A stretch of 64,000 nucleotides of DNA. It comes from JABDLO01 sp035327565. GTDB taxonomy: Bacteria > Bacteroidota > Bacteroidia > Chitinophagales > Saprospiraceae. Below, one piece after another: positions 17,177 to 26,632 of this stretch. Below the pieces are notes generated by a model. That model worked only from the letters and a program-made list of their open reading frames with translations, was not told the origin of the DNA and ran no database searches. The stretch is from contig DAOLDB010000015.1 of assembly GCA_035327565.1 (NCBI GenBank), positions 8,931 to 72,930 on the forward strand, given 5' to 3'. Every line of letters starts with the position of its first letter. Position 1 is the first letter of the stretch. The position numbers and the translations under genes are program-made.

Positions 17177-19561
17177 ATGAGGAACATGAAATTTGTATTG
17201 ATCTTGGTATATGGAGTCTTTGGACTTTCATGTACCAAGCGAATAGAACAATCCAGCTCAAGCCCGGAACTTTTTCATTTATCGTCAGTTGACCTATTGC
17301 AAAGTCCATTTAAACATGCCAGCGAGTTGAATGTTGGATACGTGATGGCACACGACCCCAACCGTCTTTTAGCGCCTTTTCTTATGGATGCCGGCCTGAA
17401 TCCCAAAGGCCTTCGTTATGGCAACTGGGAAAATTCAGGCCTTGATGGTCATATAGCCGGACATTACCTTTCCTCGTTAGCGATGATGGTTGCATCGCAG
17501 AACAATGAAGAAGCTCGTGAGCGACTCGAGTATATGATCAAAGAATTGGAAAGGTGCCAACGGGCCAATGGAAATGGGTATGTAGGCGGGATTCCCGGGG
17601 GCAATGTAATGTGGAAGGAAATAGCCAAGGGAAATATCCTTGCGGGAGGTTTTTCTCTTAATGGAAAATGGGTACCTCTTTACAACATCCATAAATTGTT
17701 TGCAGGTCTTTATGATGCATATGTTTTTGCGGACAATGACAAAGCCCTGGAAATACTGATAGGGTTAAGTGATTTTTTTGTAGAAATATGCAGCCGACTA
17801 AACGATGAGCAATTGCAGCAAATGCTGATTTCAGAACATGGAGGCATGAACGAAGCTCTTGCAGATGTATTTGATATTACAGGCAATGAAAGTTACCTCA
17901 ACCTGGCCAAAAGATTTTCACACAAAGCCATTTTAGATCCTTTGCTTTCTAACGAAGACCAACTTACCGGTTTACATGCTAACACACAGATACCTAAAGT
18001 AGTTGGCTTCATGCGCATTGCTGAACTGACCCGGAATTCAGACTGGAAAGATGCAGCAGCTTTCTTTTGGAAGACTGTAGTCAAACACCGAAGCATTGCC
18101 ATAGGGGGCAACTCAACACATGAGCACTTTCATCCTTCCAACGATTTTTCATCTATGATTGAATCCCGTGAAGGTCCTGAAACCTGCAACACATATAACA
18201 TGATGAAACTGTCGAAAATGCTGTATAAAAACAGCGGCGACCTTAAATATATTGACTATTATGAGCGCGCTCTTTACAACCACATTTTGGCTTCACAGCA
18301 TCCAGGTCATGGAGGTTTGGTGTATTTCACTCCTGTACGGCCCCAACACTACAGGGTATATTCCAATCCTGAGCATACTTTCTGGTGCTGTGTTGGATCA
18401 GGCATTGAGAACCACGCTAAATATGGAGAATTGATTTATGCACATGATTCATCGAATCTGTATGTAAACCTATTTATCCCTTCTGTTTTAGCCTGGAAAG
18501 AAAAAGGATTGACTGTGGAGCAACAAACCCATTATCCTGAAAAAGCGAGAACCTCTCTGAGTATAAACCTGTCTTCACCTTCTATTTTCACCATCTTTGT
18601 CCGTCATCCAAAATGGAATGATAAATCTCCATTAAAGGTGAAAGTGAATGGGCGTTTAGTAAATGGTAAGAGTCTGCCAGGAGGATATTTTGGAATTCAC
18701 CGAAAATGGAATAATGGAGATCTCATAGAAGTAGGATTCAACATGTACACTTATGGAGAGAAATTTCCTGACGGGTCCCCGTATTTGGCTATATTACATG
18801 GGCCAGTAGTTTTGGCCGCAGCGACCGGAACAGATAATCTCGATGGAATCATTGCCGATGATACCAGAATGGGACATGTTGCACACGGCAAACTGATCTC
18901 GCGGGAAGATTCACCTTTACTCATTATGGAGGATGTGCAATGGACTCAAAATATCATTCCTGTACCGGATGAACCGCTTACCTTTACCTTCAACGGCAAT
19001 TTATATCCGGCTGAAGCAAATGAATTGAAACTGATTCCATTTTATCGATTGCATGATGCACGGTATATCATGTATTGGCAGATAATTACATCCGGTGACA
19101 GGTTTCAAATTATCGAAGATTTGAGAAATAAAGAGGAGGAAACCATGTTATTGGAGGAAAACACGATAGACAAAGTGGATATCGGGCAACAACAGCCAGA
19201 ATCTGACCATAACGTTAAATTCCACGATTCTGAGACAGGCATTTACATGGATCGGCATTGGCGATATGCGAGAGGGTGGTTTTCTTATGAACTCAATGAT
19301 CCGGACAAGGAAGCTAAAACTTTGCGTATTACCTATAACGGTAATGATAAAGAACGAAATTTTGATATATTCATCAACCAACAGTTGTTGACCACGGTGA
19401 ATCATAACAGTACTTATGGCGATAGTTTAATAGAAATAGATTACAAGATACCTCCAGAAATCGTTGAGAAAAGCACTCGAGGTAAAATGGAAATAATGTT
19501 CAAAGCTCATGAAGGGTCAATAACAGGCGAGGTGTTCTATATCCGGTTGTTGAGGGAGTAA
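17177..19561 (+). CDS. Glycoside hydrolase family 127 lipoprotein (DUF1680, beta-L-arabinofuranosidase-like)
   Basis: The 794-residue product begins with a lipoprotein signal ending at Cys19 (FGLSC). The (alpha/alpha)6 catalytic region follows, with the family start LLxPFLMDAGLNPKG and a GH127 zinc/nucleophile set: Glu335 and Cys337 in PETCN, then Cys404 and Cys405 in FWCCVGSG. These match Glu338, Cys340, Cys417 and Cys418 of Bifidobacterium HypBA1, where one of the paired cysteines is the nucleophile. The C-terminal ~350 residues are beta domains usual for Bacteroidota homologues. GH127 enzymes release beta-L-arabinofuranose from plant or algal glycans. No SusCD pair or other CAZyme gene is adjacent, apart from a possible decayed GH115-like remnant 1 kb downstream. 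Confidence 0.9.
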   Translation: MRNMKFVLILVYGVFGLSCTKRIEQSSSSPELFHLSSVDLLQSPFKHASELNVGYVMAHDPNRLLAPFLMDAGLNPKGLRYGNWENSGLDGHIAGHYLSSLAMMVASQNNEEARERLEYMIKELERCQRANGNGYVGGIPGGNVMWKEIAKGNILAGGFSLNGKWVPLYNIHKLFAGLYDAYVFADNDKALEILIGLSDFFVEICSRLNDEQLQQMLISEHGGMNEALADVFDITGNESYLNLAKRFSHKAILDPLLSNEDQLTGLHANTQIPKVVGFMRIAELTRNSDWKDAAAFFWKTVVKHRSIAIGGNSTHEHFHPSNDFSSMIESREGPETCNTYNMMKLSKMLYKNSGDLKYIDYYERALYNHILASQHPGHGGLVYFTPVRPQHYRVYSNPEHTFWCCVGSGIENHAKYGELIYAHDSSNLYVNLFIPSVLAWKEKGLTVEQQTHYPEKARTSLSINLSSPSIFTIFVRHPKWNDKSPLKVKVNGRLVNGKSLPGGYFGIHRKWNNGDLIEVGFNMYTYGEKFPDGSPYLAILHGPVVLAAATGTDNLDGIIADDTRMGHVAHGKLISREDSPLLIMEDVQWTQNIIPVPDEPLTFTFNGNLYPAEANELKLIPFYRLHDARYIMYWQIITSGDRFQIIEDLRNKEEETMLLEENTIDKVDIGQQQPESDHNVKFHDSETGIYMDRHWRYARGWFSYELNDPDKEAKTLRITYNGNDKERNFDIFINQQLLTTVNHNSTYGDSLIEIDYKIPPEIVEKSTRGKMEIMFKAHEGSITGEVFYIRLLRE

Positions 19562-19610
19562 TTTTTAAAAAAAGTAAATGGTATGTTTTTTTGATATGAG
19601 TTGTAAGCAA

Positions 19611-20438
19611 CTATTTTATAGCACTAACCTGAAAAATTCTTGGTAAAGCGATCAGAGTATGGGCTGAATCAGTGAATGCTTTCAATTCCGAACGTATGGA
19701 ATCAAATTTTTCCTTAGTAGTAATTTTATGGATAAGTAGAGCATTTTCAATTCTTTCCAGGGTAATGAGACCGATTTGTTTGGCTAAATTATTATAACCG
19801 GCAGGTTGAACAATACTTACATCATGCAACTCAAATCCGGCTAAGCAAATGATTTCATGTAATCGTGAACCCAACTCCGCATCACCTCCTCTAAGGTCAA
19901 CGACGGTTTTATACCATTCCTGATAAATTTTAAATGCATCATGATCGGGATAAGAAAAATGCCCGGAAAATTGAATATCTTCAATTAAAATCATCCCTCC
20001 CGGCTTTAATGCTGTATACATGATTCTAAGCGTTTCCTGTGGGTCTTTGAGATGAGACAATAAAAACCTTGAATAAATCACATCAAAAAGTTGATGGTCA
20101 GACAAGTCAGAAATATTTCCTTGAATAAACTGAATATGGGTTTTACCAAAGCTTTGGGCCAGTTTTTGATTTTCTTCAATCAATACCGGATCAAGATCTA
20201 ACCCGATAACCATTCCTCTTTCCTTCACCATTTCTGCAATCTCAAAAGTCATACTTCCATTACCACATCCGGCATCCAAACAATGCATTCCAGGCTGAAT
20301 ATCCAGGTTTTGTAATCGCTGGATAGAATATGGATTCATCACCCTGCTCAACACATCTAACCGTACTCGTCCAGCTAAACCTCCTTCGATTGCATAGGCC
20401 TTGTTGAGGTATGATGATTCCTTTTGCTCCATCTTCAC
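19611..20438 (-). CDS. Class I SAM-dependent methyltransferase
   Basis: The 275-residue protein has the Rossmann methyltransferase motif I LDAGCGNGS (about residues 55-63), an acidic motif II residue in GLDLD, and a motif IV-like region VIYSRFLLSHL followed by GGMILIEDI. It belongs to the broad UbiE/Methyltransf_31-like group; the substrate is not recognisable. It is convergent with the GH127 gene, with only 49 bp between the stops. A long gene-poor gap lies upstream. Confidence 0.85.
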   Translation of the reverse strand: MKMEQKESSYLNKAYAIEGGLAGRVRLDVLSRVMNPYSIQRLQNLDIQPGMHCLDAGCGNGSMTFEIAEMVKERGMVIGLDLDPVLIEENQKLAQSFGKTHIQFIQGNISDLSDHQLFDVIYSRFLLSHLKDPQETLRIMYTALKPGGMILIEDIQFSGHFSYPDHDAFKIYQEWYKTVVDLRGGDAELGSRLHEIICLAGFELHDVSIVQPAGYNNLAKQIGLITLERIENALLIHKITTKEKFDSIRSELKAFTDSAHTLIALPRIFQVSAIK

Positions 20439-20955
20439 ATCTTTAATGTTATATCAGAAGGTAAAAGTAACTTCAATTCTTAAATAAATCTTCCTGAATT
20501 CATTTTTTCAAGCGGTTGCCATGCTTAAGGAATTCAAATCCGAATTCCTCATTATGCCAAGTAATTCCAACACTTAGCTTCTATTATAAATGAATGGAAA
20601 GGAGTAAATTTATTTAACAAAGATGAAAAGGTACTCATCAAAAAGGCTGCACTTTTCTTGACAGATGATATTGAAAAAGTTTCTGGCAAAAGACCGACTC
20701 TTTCATCCTCTTTCAATTTGCGAAAAATTATGGATAGATAACTAATTCAATACAACCAATTTTTACACCAGACATGCCGGTAATTTCACAATATTATATT
20801 CATCATTTGTAAAAACAATGGTCATCAGACTAAATATTGAGAGATGTGTTACATTAAGTTCATCTACAAAATTTCACTGGATCATTTAAAACAATTCGCT
20901 GTATCATGAGTTAATATTGCATAAAAATTGATAATAGAAAAAAATTTGCAACACC
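20439..20955. other. Gene-poor gap containing a decayed coding remnant
   Basis: A 517-bp gap between divergent genes. Apart from the remnant at 20565-20741, nothing coding is visible. The last 100 bp are AT-rich and probably contain the promoter of the NmrA-like gene. Confidence 0.5.
20565..20741 (+). pseudogene. Possible remnant of a GH115-type N-terminal region
   Basis: Between stops at 20562 and 20739 lies a 58-codon open frame with no ATG until its last codons. It reads ...FNKDEKVLIKKAALF, then LTDDIEKVSGKRPTLSS. This wording resembles the N-terminal block of GH115 alpha-glucuronidases, in which a stretch about an enzyme 'DDIERVTG(K)RP' precedes the catalytic barrel. Nothing of the rest of such a gene is present on either side. 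The assignment is by eye from a short segment, so a chance frame remains possible. Confidence 0.3.
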
Positions 20956-21906
20956 ATGAGTGAAAAAAAAATTATAGCAGTATTCGGCGCCACTGGTGCC
21001 CAGGGCGGAGGCTTAGCTCATGCTATTCTTAATGATACAAACAGCAAATTTGCAGTGCGTGCGGTAACCAGAGACCCCCAATCAGACAAAGCCCGAGAAC
21101 TTGCAAGAATGGGTGCGGAAGTAGTAGCTGCCGATGTGGATAATCCCGAAAGCATCAAGAAGGCTGTTGAAGGCGCCTGGGGTGCATTTTTTATTACCTT
21201 TTTCTGGCATCACTTCTCCCCGGCTAAAGAGTATGCGCAGGCAAAAAGTATGGCGGAAGCGGCCAAAGCATTCCACCTGAAACATGTCATCTGGTCTACT
21301 CTGGAAGACACACGAAAATTTGTTCCTCTGAACGATGATCGAATGCCCACACTTCAGGACAAATATAAAGTTCCGCATTTCGACGCCAAGGGGGAGGCAG
21401 ACGCCTATTTTACCCAATTGGGTGTGCCCACAACTTTCCTTCTGACCACTTTTTATTGGGATAATTTCATTTTTTTTGGAAGTGGTCCGCAAAAAGGGCA
21501 GGATGGAAAACTCTATTTAACTTTTCCATTAGGGGATAAAAAACTTGCAGGAATTGCAGCAGAAGATATTGGCAAATGTGCCTATGGAATATTTAAACAA
21601 GGCAATCCGATGATTGGAAAAAAAGTTGGGATTGCCGGAGAGCTACTTACAGTGCCACAAATGGCAGCCGCCCTTACAAAAGCTCTCGGAACAGAGGTTC
21701 ATTACAACAGTGTCAGCCCTGATACGTATCGGGGATTTGGTTTTCCTGGAGCGGACGACCTGGGCAATATGTTTCAATTTTACCGGGATTTTGAAGACCA
21801 TTTTAAAACATCCAGAGATGTTGAATTCGCAAAACAACTCAATCCTGAAATGAAAAACTTCAATGCCTGGTTAGTTGATAATGCCTCACGTATTCCGCTT
21901 GAATGA
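20956..21906 (+). CDS. NmrA-family NAD(P)-binding protein (HSCARG-like)
   Basis: The 316-residue protein is an atypical short-chain dehydrogenase of the NmrA/HSCARG group. It has the dinucleotide-binding motif GATGAQGGG near residues 10-18, VRAVTRDP with the NADP-preferring Arg, ADVDNPESIKKAV and WSTLEDT. The canonical catalytic YxxxK is not clear, which is usual for this group and suggests a redox sensor or reductase of unknown substrate. The ATG at 20956 is the only good start. A hairpin with a T-run follows the stop. Confidence 0.88.
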   Translation: MSEKKIIAVFGATGAQGGGLAHAILNDTNSKFAVRAVTRDPQSDKARELARMGAEVVAADVDNPESIKKAVEGAWGAFFITFFWHHFSPAKEYAQAKSMAEAAKAFHLKHVIWSTLEDTRKFVPLNDDRMPTLQDKYKVPHFDAKGEADAYFTQLGVPTTFLLTTFYWDNFIFFGSGPQKGQDGKLYLTFPLGDKKLAGIAAEDIGKCAYGIFKQGNPMIGKKVGIAGELLTVPQMAAALTKALGTEVHYNSVSPDTYRGFGFPGADDLGNMFQFYRDFEDHFKTSRDVEFAKQLNPEMKNFNAWLVDNASRIPLE

Positions 21907-21956
21907 CCCAATGAGTGCAAACGCTCATGAAAGGTTCTGAAATTCAAACTTTCCAA

Positions 21957-21991
21957 TGGCCTCGGGCATATTAATGTGCCGGGGTTTTTTT
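21957..21991 (+). terminator. Intrinsic terminator after the NmrA-like gene
   Basis: GGCA and TGCC pair around a TATTAATG loop, and outer C/T-G pairs extend the stem past one mismatch. A run of seven T follows at 21985-21991. It lies 50 bp after the stop codon, in the expected position. Confidence 0.6.
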
Positions 21992-22364
21992 CTATCGTTT
22001 TTTTTCAAAGCTTTGTCAAGTCATGGGAATTCAGGCAATTGAAACCAAACTAAAAATTATTCTAAAAGTATAAGGACTATTACAATTACGGTTATTCTAT
22101 TGCAAAGAAGCTTTACAGAAAGTAAAATAAAGATTGATTTCCATCAACAAAATAGTATTGAACCAAGCCCACACTGTTCGATCCGACAGATAAACTATAC
22201 TCTGAGATGCCCAGGGGAAAACAAAAGACTTATGGCTTTTTCTCAACAAGTAATAATCCCTGTAGATTCTTAAGCTAATTTTATTCCCTTAAGCGCAAAA
22301 ACTCCGCAAGCAGATCTGCATCAAACCGGTTGACTATAAGCCAACCCAATGACTCAATTCTCAG
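21992..22364. other. Gene-poor gap
   Basis: Short frames only, broken by stops on both strands. No signal peptide, motif or repeat could be recognised. Confidence 0.5.
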
Positions 22365-22667
22365 CTAATTTGTCCAATCACTGATTCTTACCCTGAAACC
22401 ATCCTGGCCTAACTTTTGAGCGGTCAAAGGAATAGTGAGGGGTTGGCCTTTCAATGTTTTGAAAGTAATCAATTGGTTTTGACCCTGATCAAGCTGAAAA
22501 AGCGAAGGAGTAATGTTTTCTACATTTATTTGCATCGGGAAATCATCAGGAGAAAAATCTCCAGGTGACTGAATACTGACTGTTAGATTTCCACGTCCTT
22601 TGGCTTTTAAAACCGGTGTACCATGACTCATGATTTTATCCACATATGTGACATGTTCATTGGGCAA
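22365..22667 (-). CDS. Small hypothetical protein, possibly a gene remnant
   Basis: The open frame gives about 100 residues from a TTG at 22667, or 88 from the first ATG at 22631. The sequence is rich in beta-type patterns (VLKAKGRGNLTVSI, LITFKTLKGQPLTIPL, DGFRVRISDW) and lacks a signal peptide or known motif. It reads like the C-terminal beta domain of a larger protein. The absence of a convincing start, and the long non-coding DNA on both sides, fit a truncated remnant. It could still be an intact small gene. Confidence 0.4.
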   Translation of the reverse strand: MPNEHVTYVDKIMSHGTPVLKAKGRGNLTVSIQSPGDFSPDDFPMQINVENITPSLFQLDQGQNQLITFKTLKGQPLTIPLTAQKLGQDGFRVRISDWTN

Positions 22668-23132
22668 AATTTAGGTAATAAGACAAAAGAATGGGATAAA
22701 TTTTTTATATTGGATTGACAAATAGAGATATAATCAATATTGCCGGATTTATGTAATAAATTTTAAACAGTGGCAGGAAATGACTTTTAAAACAGATGGC
22801 ATAAAAGAAATATAAACCCTGTCTTTTACAATAATAATTTCAAGATTCAAAGAAAGTAAGACCCAATTGTAGAATAGGCTTTCTACGGGAGAAATGCTTT
22901 CAATCCATAAAGTAATCACCATCATGTATTTCAGTTACAAATAGTAGATGCTTACATTAGGGAATAACAGGAACAAACTTTTGATTTTTTTATTAAATTT
23001 CGCCGCAAATGGATGGGTATAAATATGACTTGTAGTATGCTATAAATATAAAGAAAAGCGGACAGGAATTCAGGTAATAAAGGAGATAAATTAAAAGTGG
23101 AAATATTTTAAAACCATGTATTCTTGTATATT
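22668..23132. other. Gene-poor gap
   Basis: AT-rich spacer between a small minus-strand frame and the cyclase gene. No coding frame, clear hairpin or repeat was found. It presumably holds the cyclase promoter. Confidence 0.5.
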
Positions 23133-25214
23133 ATGATTGATAAAGCATATGATATATTCTATAGATTCATTATATTTTCAATCATACTATTTAGCAGCTG
23201 TTCCATCCAGGCCAATAAGCCCTTTCAACCTAAAGCGGAAAACGGGGTAATGGATTTACGGGAATGGAATCCATCATCGGGTCCGGTAACACTGCATGGG
23301 GAATGGCATTTTTATTGGCAGAAGACTCCGGAAGAATTAAACGGCATAAATCCTATTCTTATAAATGTACCTGGAGCCTGGAATAAAATAGCAGGGGAAA
23401 ATGGTGTGTTAGGTGCCAAAGGATATGGGGTTTACCGGCTGCGCATTCTCTTCCCTGAAAATTCACCTGCGTTAGCTATAGAAGCAGGAAGTTTAAATTC
23501 AGCCGGCCAAATACTTATAGCAGGGGAAAATGATGTCATTTTCAATTTTGGAATGCCGGGCAGAAAGCAATCCGACACAAAACCGGGAGACTTTGTGCAG
23601 GTAATATCTTTTCAACCGTCAGAAGAGACAACTATAGATATATATGTCTCCAATTATAATCATCGTTTAGGGGGGATTATGGGAGCTCCTAAAATTGGAA
23701 AGGAATTGACTTTGCGGTCGGAATTTGAGCGCAGAATATTGATGGGCGTAATTATTTTTGGCTCATTTTTGATTCTTAGTGTTTACTATTTTTTATTTTA
23801 CTTTTTAAGAAGAGAACAGTCTAATTTGTATTTCGCTATTTTTTGTTTGATTATGGCGTTAAGAACTTTGTTTGTTGGAGATTCTATTGGTTATACGCTA
23901 TTCCCTAAAGTTTCTTATGAATTCGAGTTGAGGTTGGAATATCTTTGTTTATACCTGGGTGTACCTCTGTTCTTGCTTATGGTTCGTTCAATTTTTCCTG
24001 AGGACTTCCCTAAAGGGATCGTAAACACATATATTGTCCTTAGTTCATTATTCGGATTGGCTGTCTTGTTTTTGCCGACCTACATATTTACACAAACTTT
24101 GCAGACTTACCAGGTTTTGACATTGGTTGCAATAATAATCTGTATAACCATCGCAATTATCGCTGTGATCAGGAGTCGTATCGGATCTATGGTATTTTTA
24201 ATTGGTTTTATTGGATTTGGGTTTGGGATAACATCAGATATAATCATCCATAATGTTTATAATGTAGCAACATCTTATGGAATGTTTTCTTTTCTATTTT
24301 TTGTGATGGCTCAGGCAATGGTATTGTCATGGCGCTTTGCCTATGCTTTCAATTCGGTTGAGAGACTGACAGAAGAGCAGCAGCGCATCAATGAATCAAT
24401 TCGACGATTTGTGCCTGTAGAATTTCTTCATTATCTCAAACGAAAAAGCATTACCGACGTAGTTCTTGGAGATCAGATTGAAAGAGAAATGACGGTAATG
24501 TTTACTGATATCAGAGATTTTACAAGATTATCCGAAGAAGTTTCTCCTCAGGAGACTTTTGATTTTTTAAACAATACTTTGAAGTACATAGCCCCTTCCA
24601 TCCGTCAATACAATGGATTTATTGATAAATATATAGGTGATGCAATCATGGCACTTTTCCCCCATGGGGCTGATAATGCATTACAGGCAGGGATTCGATT
24701 AGACCAAAGATGGTCGGCATACAATCGATTGCGTTCTCGTAATCTTTTGCCAGCGATCGGTAGAGGCACCGGACTACATACCGGCAAATTGATCCTTGGT
24801 ACCATAGGAGAGCCGGAGAGAATGGAAACTACAGTTATTTCCGATGCAGTAAATGTCGCCTCTCGTCTGGAAGGATTATGTAAAACCCTGGGAGCAACAA
24901 TTATATTTAGTGAAGCCACTTTAAAAGCATTGAACGATCCGGATCGGTATTCTTATCGCTTATTGGATCGTGTACAATTGCGGGGCAAGTCCTCAATCAT
25001 TGATATTTATGAAGCATTTGATGGAAAAATTTTGCCTTTATATGAAATGAAGAAAAAGAATAGCAAAAATTTTTCAGAAGCAATAAATGCATATTATGCA
25101 GGGGAGATAAAAGATGCCCGAGTTATTCTGGAATCCATTCTTTCCCGTTTTCCAGGGGATATTCCAGTTCAGCGTTTTCTTGAAAAGGTTCTAAAACAAA
25201 CAGATAACAAATAA
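23133..25214 (+). CDS. 7TMR-DISM receptor with class III adenylate cyclase domain
   Basis: Starting at ATG 23133, the 693-residue protein has four parts. A hydrophobic N-terminus ends in FSSCS (probable lipoprotein or signal). A 7TMR-DISM-type extracellular beta domain covers about 30-200, with GEWHFYWQ and VPGAWN. Seven transmembrane helices cover about 205-405. After a short linker comes a class III cyclase catalytic domain. Metal ligands are Asp459 (FTDIRDFT) and Asp503 (YIGDAI). Specificity residues Lys499 and Thr567 and the transition-state pair Asn574/Arg578 (NVASR) predict cAMP production of the Lys/Thr class IIIb kind. The tail contains a TPR-like helix pair. It probably converts an external signal, perhaps a carbohydrate, into cAMP. 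A TTG at 23124 is the only alternative start. Confidence 0.9.
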   Translation: MIDKAYDIFYRFIIFSIILFSSCSIQANKPFQPKAENGVMDLREWNPSSGPVTLHGEWHFYWQKTPEELNGINPILINVPGAWNKIAGENGVLGAKGYGVYRLRILFPENSPALAIEAGSLNSAGQILIAGENDVIFNFGMPGRKQSDTKPGDFVQVISFQPSEETTIDIYVSNYNHRLGGIMGAPKIGKELTLRSEFERRILMGVIIFGSFLILSVYYFLFYFLRREQSNLYFAIFCLIMALRTLFVGDSIGYTLFPKVSYEFELRLEYLCLYLGVPLFLLMVRSIFPEDFPKGIVNTYIVLSSLFGLAVLFLPTYIFTQTLQTYQVLTLVAIIICITIAIIAVIRSRIGSMVFLIGFIGFGFGITSDIIIHNVYNVATSYGMFSFLFFVMAQAMVLSWRFAYAFNSVERLTEEQQRINESIRRFVPVEFLHYLKRKSITDVVLGDQIEREMTVMFTDIRDFTRLSEEVSPQETFDFLNNTLKYIAPSIRQYNGFIDKYIGDAIMALFPHGADNALQAGIRLDQRWSAYNRLRSRNLLPAIGRGTGLHTGKLILGTIGEPERMETTVISDAVNVASRLEGLCKTLGATIIFSEATLKALNDPDRYSYRLLDRVQLRGKSSIIDIYEAFDGKILPLYEMKKKNSKNFSEAINAYYAGEIKDARVILESILSRFPGDIPVQRFLEKVLKQTDNK

Positions 25215-25448
25215 ACAATATTAGTATTCGATATTTTGAAATTTTATAAATATTAAAAGATTTGTTGAAATTTGGAGCAATATGACGATTGGTCAGGCAA
25301 AAACCTTAAGCAAACCTGTGAAAATCCAAACCATATTTGACAATTTATTGAATTTCTGTATTTATCCTCAAAACGAGTAAATAAGTATTTCTTGCACAAT
25401 CACTGACAATTTAACTTTTGAACAGGTTTTCGAATGGTTGGATCATAA
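25215..25448. other. Gene-poor spacer
   Basis: AT-rich DNA after the cyclase gene with stops in all frames. Together with the frame at 25449-25688 it makes a 460-bp stretch without an intact gene. Confidence 0.5.
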
Positions 25449-25688
25449 AAAATTATTGTAGTAAATGCTATTCAAAATAAGGATAGCATAAAAAGTGAAG
25501 GAATCAAATTATTGAAGAAACATGGATGCGCGCCGATTGGTTACTTCGTACCGCAGATTAGCTGGACAAAGAACTACAATTTCCGCCCACATCATTACAA
25601 TACAAAGGATCAGATTTACTCTGTAAAATCCTATAAAAATAAACACGGGTTGCCACTTATAAAAAAATATAACCCATGGAAGATTTAA
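25449..25688 (+). pseudogene. Unstarted open frame, probable gene remnant
   Basis: An 80-codon frame without any ATG reads KIIVVNAIQNKDSIKSEG, then LLKKHGCAPIGYFVPQI, and ends ...KKYNPWKI. The composition looks like a real protein, and it is preceded by an in-frame stop at 25446. Its stop overlaps the start of the ankyrin gene at 25676. I do not recognise the family. The lack of a start suggests the 3' end of a lost gene; a chance frame is the alternative. Confidence 0.3.
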
Positions 25689-26332
25689 TGGAAATAATCA
25701 GACAAGGAATCAATGAAAGGTTGGAGCTAAAACTTAAAGAAAACCCTTCTATTGCAACCATGAAAACAGATAAAGGGGTTTCTCTTTTACAATACGCTGC
25801 ATATTGCAGAAATCAAGAAGCGGTTCGACTGCTAAAAAAGTACAAACAAAATATTGACATTTACGAAGCCGTAATAATAGGCGATATTGAATCAGTAAAA
25901 AGCCAAATGGAAAACCAACCTGAATATTTAAATTCATTTTCTTCAGATGGATTTACCTTATTAGGATTTGCTTCATTTTTTGGGCATTTACCCATTGTAA
26001 ATCTGCTCCTGAAACTTGGAGCAAATCCCAATATTGCATCAAAAAATCCATTAAAAGTAGCGCCTATCCATTCTGCCTGTGCGATTTCAGATATTGATAT
26101 AGCGAAACTCCTGATTGAATTTGGCGCCGATGTTAATACAAAGCAAATTCAAGGTGTAACTCCATTGCATTCTGCTGCTCACAATGGACATACAAATCTT
26201 ACCATTCTTCTTTTGGAAAATGGCGCCGATGTCAATGCAAAGATGGATGATGGGAAAACCCCTTTGATGATGGCCAATGAGAAAAACTTTAATGAAACTG
26301 CTGAAATTTTACGTAAGTATGGAAGCCTGTAA
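25676..26332 (+). CDS. Ankyrin-repeat protein
   Basis: The 218-residue soluble protein consists of ankyrin repeats. Clear units are DGFTLLGFASFFGHLPIVN-type (about residues 90-110), VAPIHSACAISDIDIAKLL, VTPLHSAAHNGHTNLTILL and GKTPLMMANEKNFNETAEIL. More divergent repeats fill residues 1-80. There is no signal peptide or catalytic domain. Ankyrin stacks mediate protein-protein contact. No partner gene is linked by overlap, and the gene is flanked by gene-poor DNA. The ATG at 25676 was chosen; ATG 25688 is an alternative. Confidence 0.9.
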   Translation: MEDLMEIIRQGINERLELKLKENPSIATMKTDKGVSLLQYAAYCRNQEAVRLLKKYKQNIDIYEAVIIGDIESVKSQMENQPEYLNSFSSDGFTLLGFASFFGHLPIVNLLLKLGANPNIASKNPLKVAPIHSACAISDIDIAKLLIEFGADVNTKQIQGVTPLHSAAHNGHTNLTILLLENGADVNAKMDDGKTPLMMANEKNFNETAEILRKYGSL

Positions 26333-26632
26333 ATAGATCAAGAATGACCAAGAAAAATAAAATGAAAGCTCCCCAACTTCAGTAAGATGTATAGGTAACA
26401 AAGAGGAATTTGATGAACACAATCACACACATTTAGCCCGAATCATCTACTTTTTCTTTCAAAATAAAAAGAAAGCCGGAATTTGTTCCGGGAGTATTAA
26501 TTTTGAATTCATTTTCAGAAATTAAATGGGACAATTATTAAAATACATAGGTCATGATTTTATGTAACTAATATGAAAACACAAAGCACTTGTAAGAAAA
26601 ATATAATATGTAAAAAGCTAATATATAACTAT

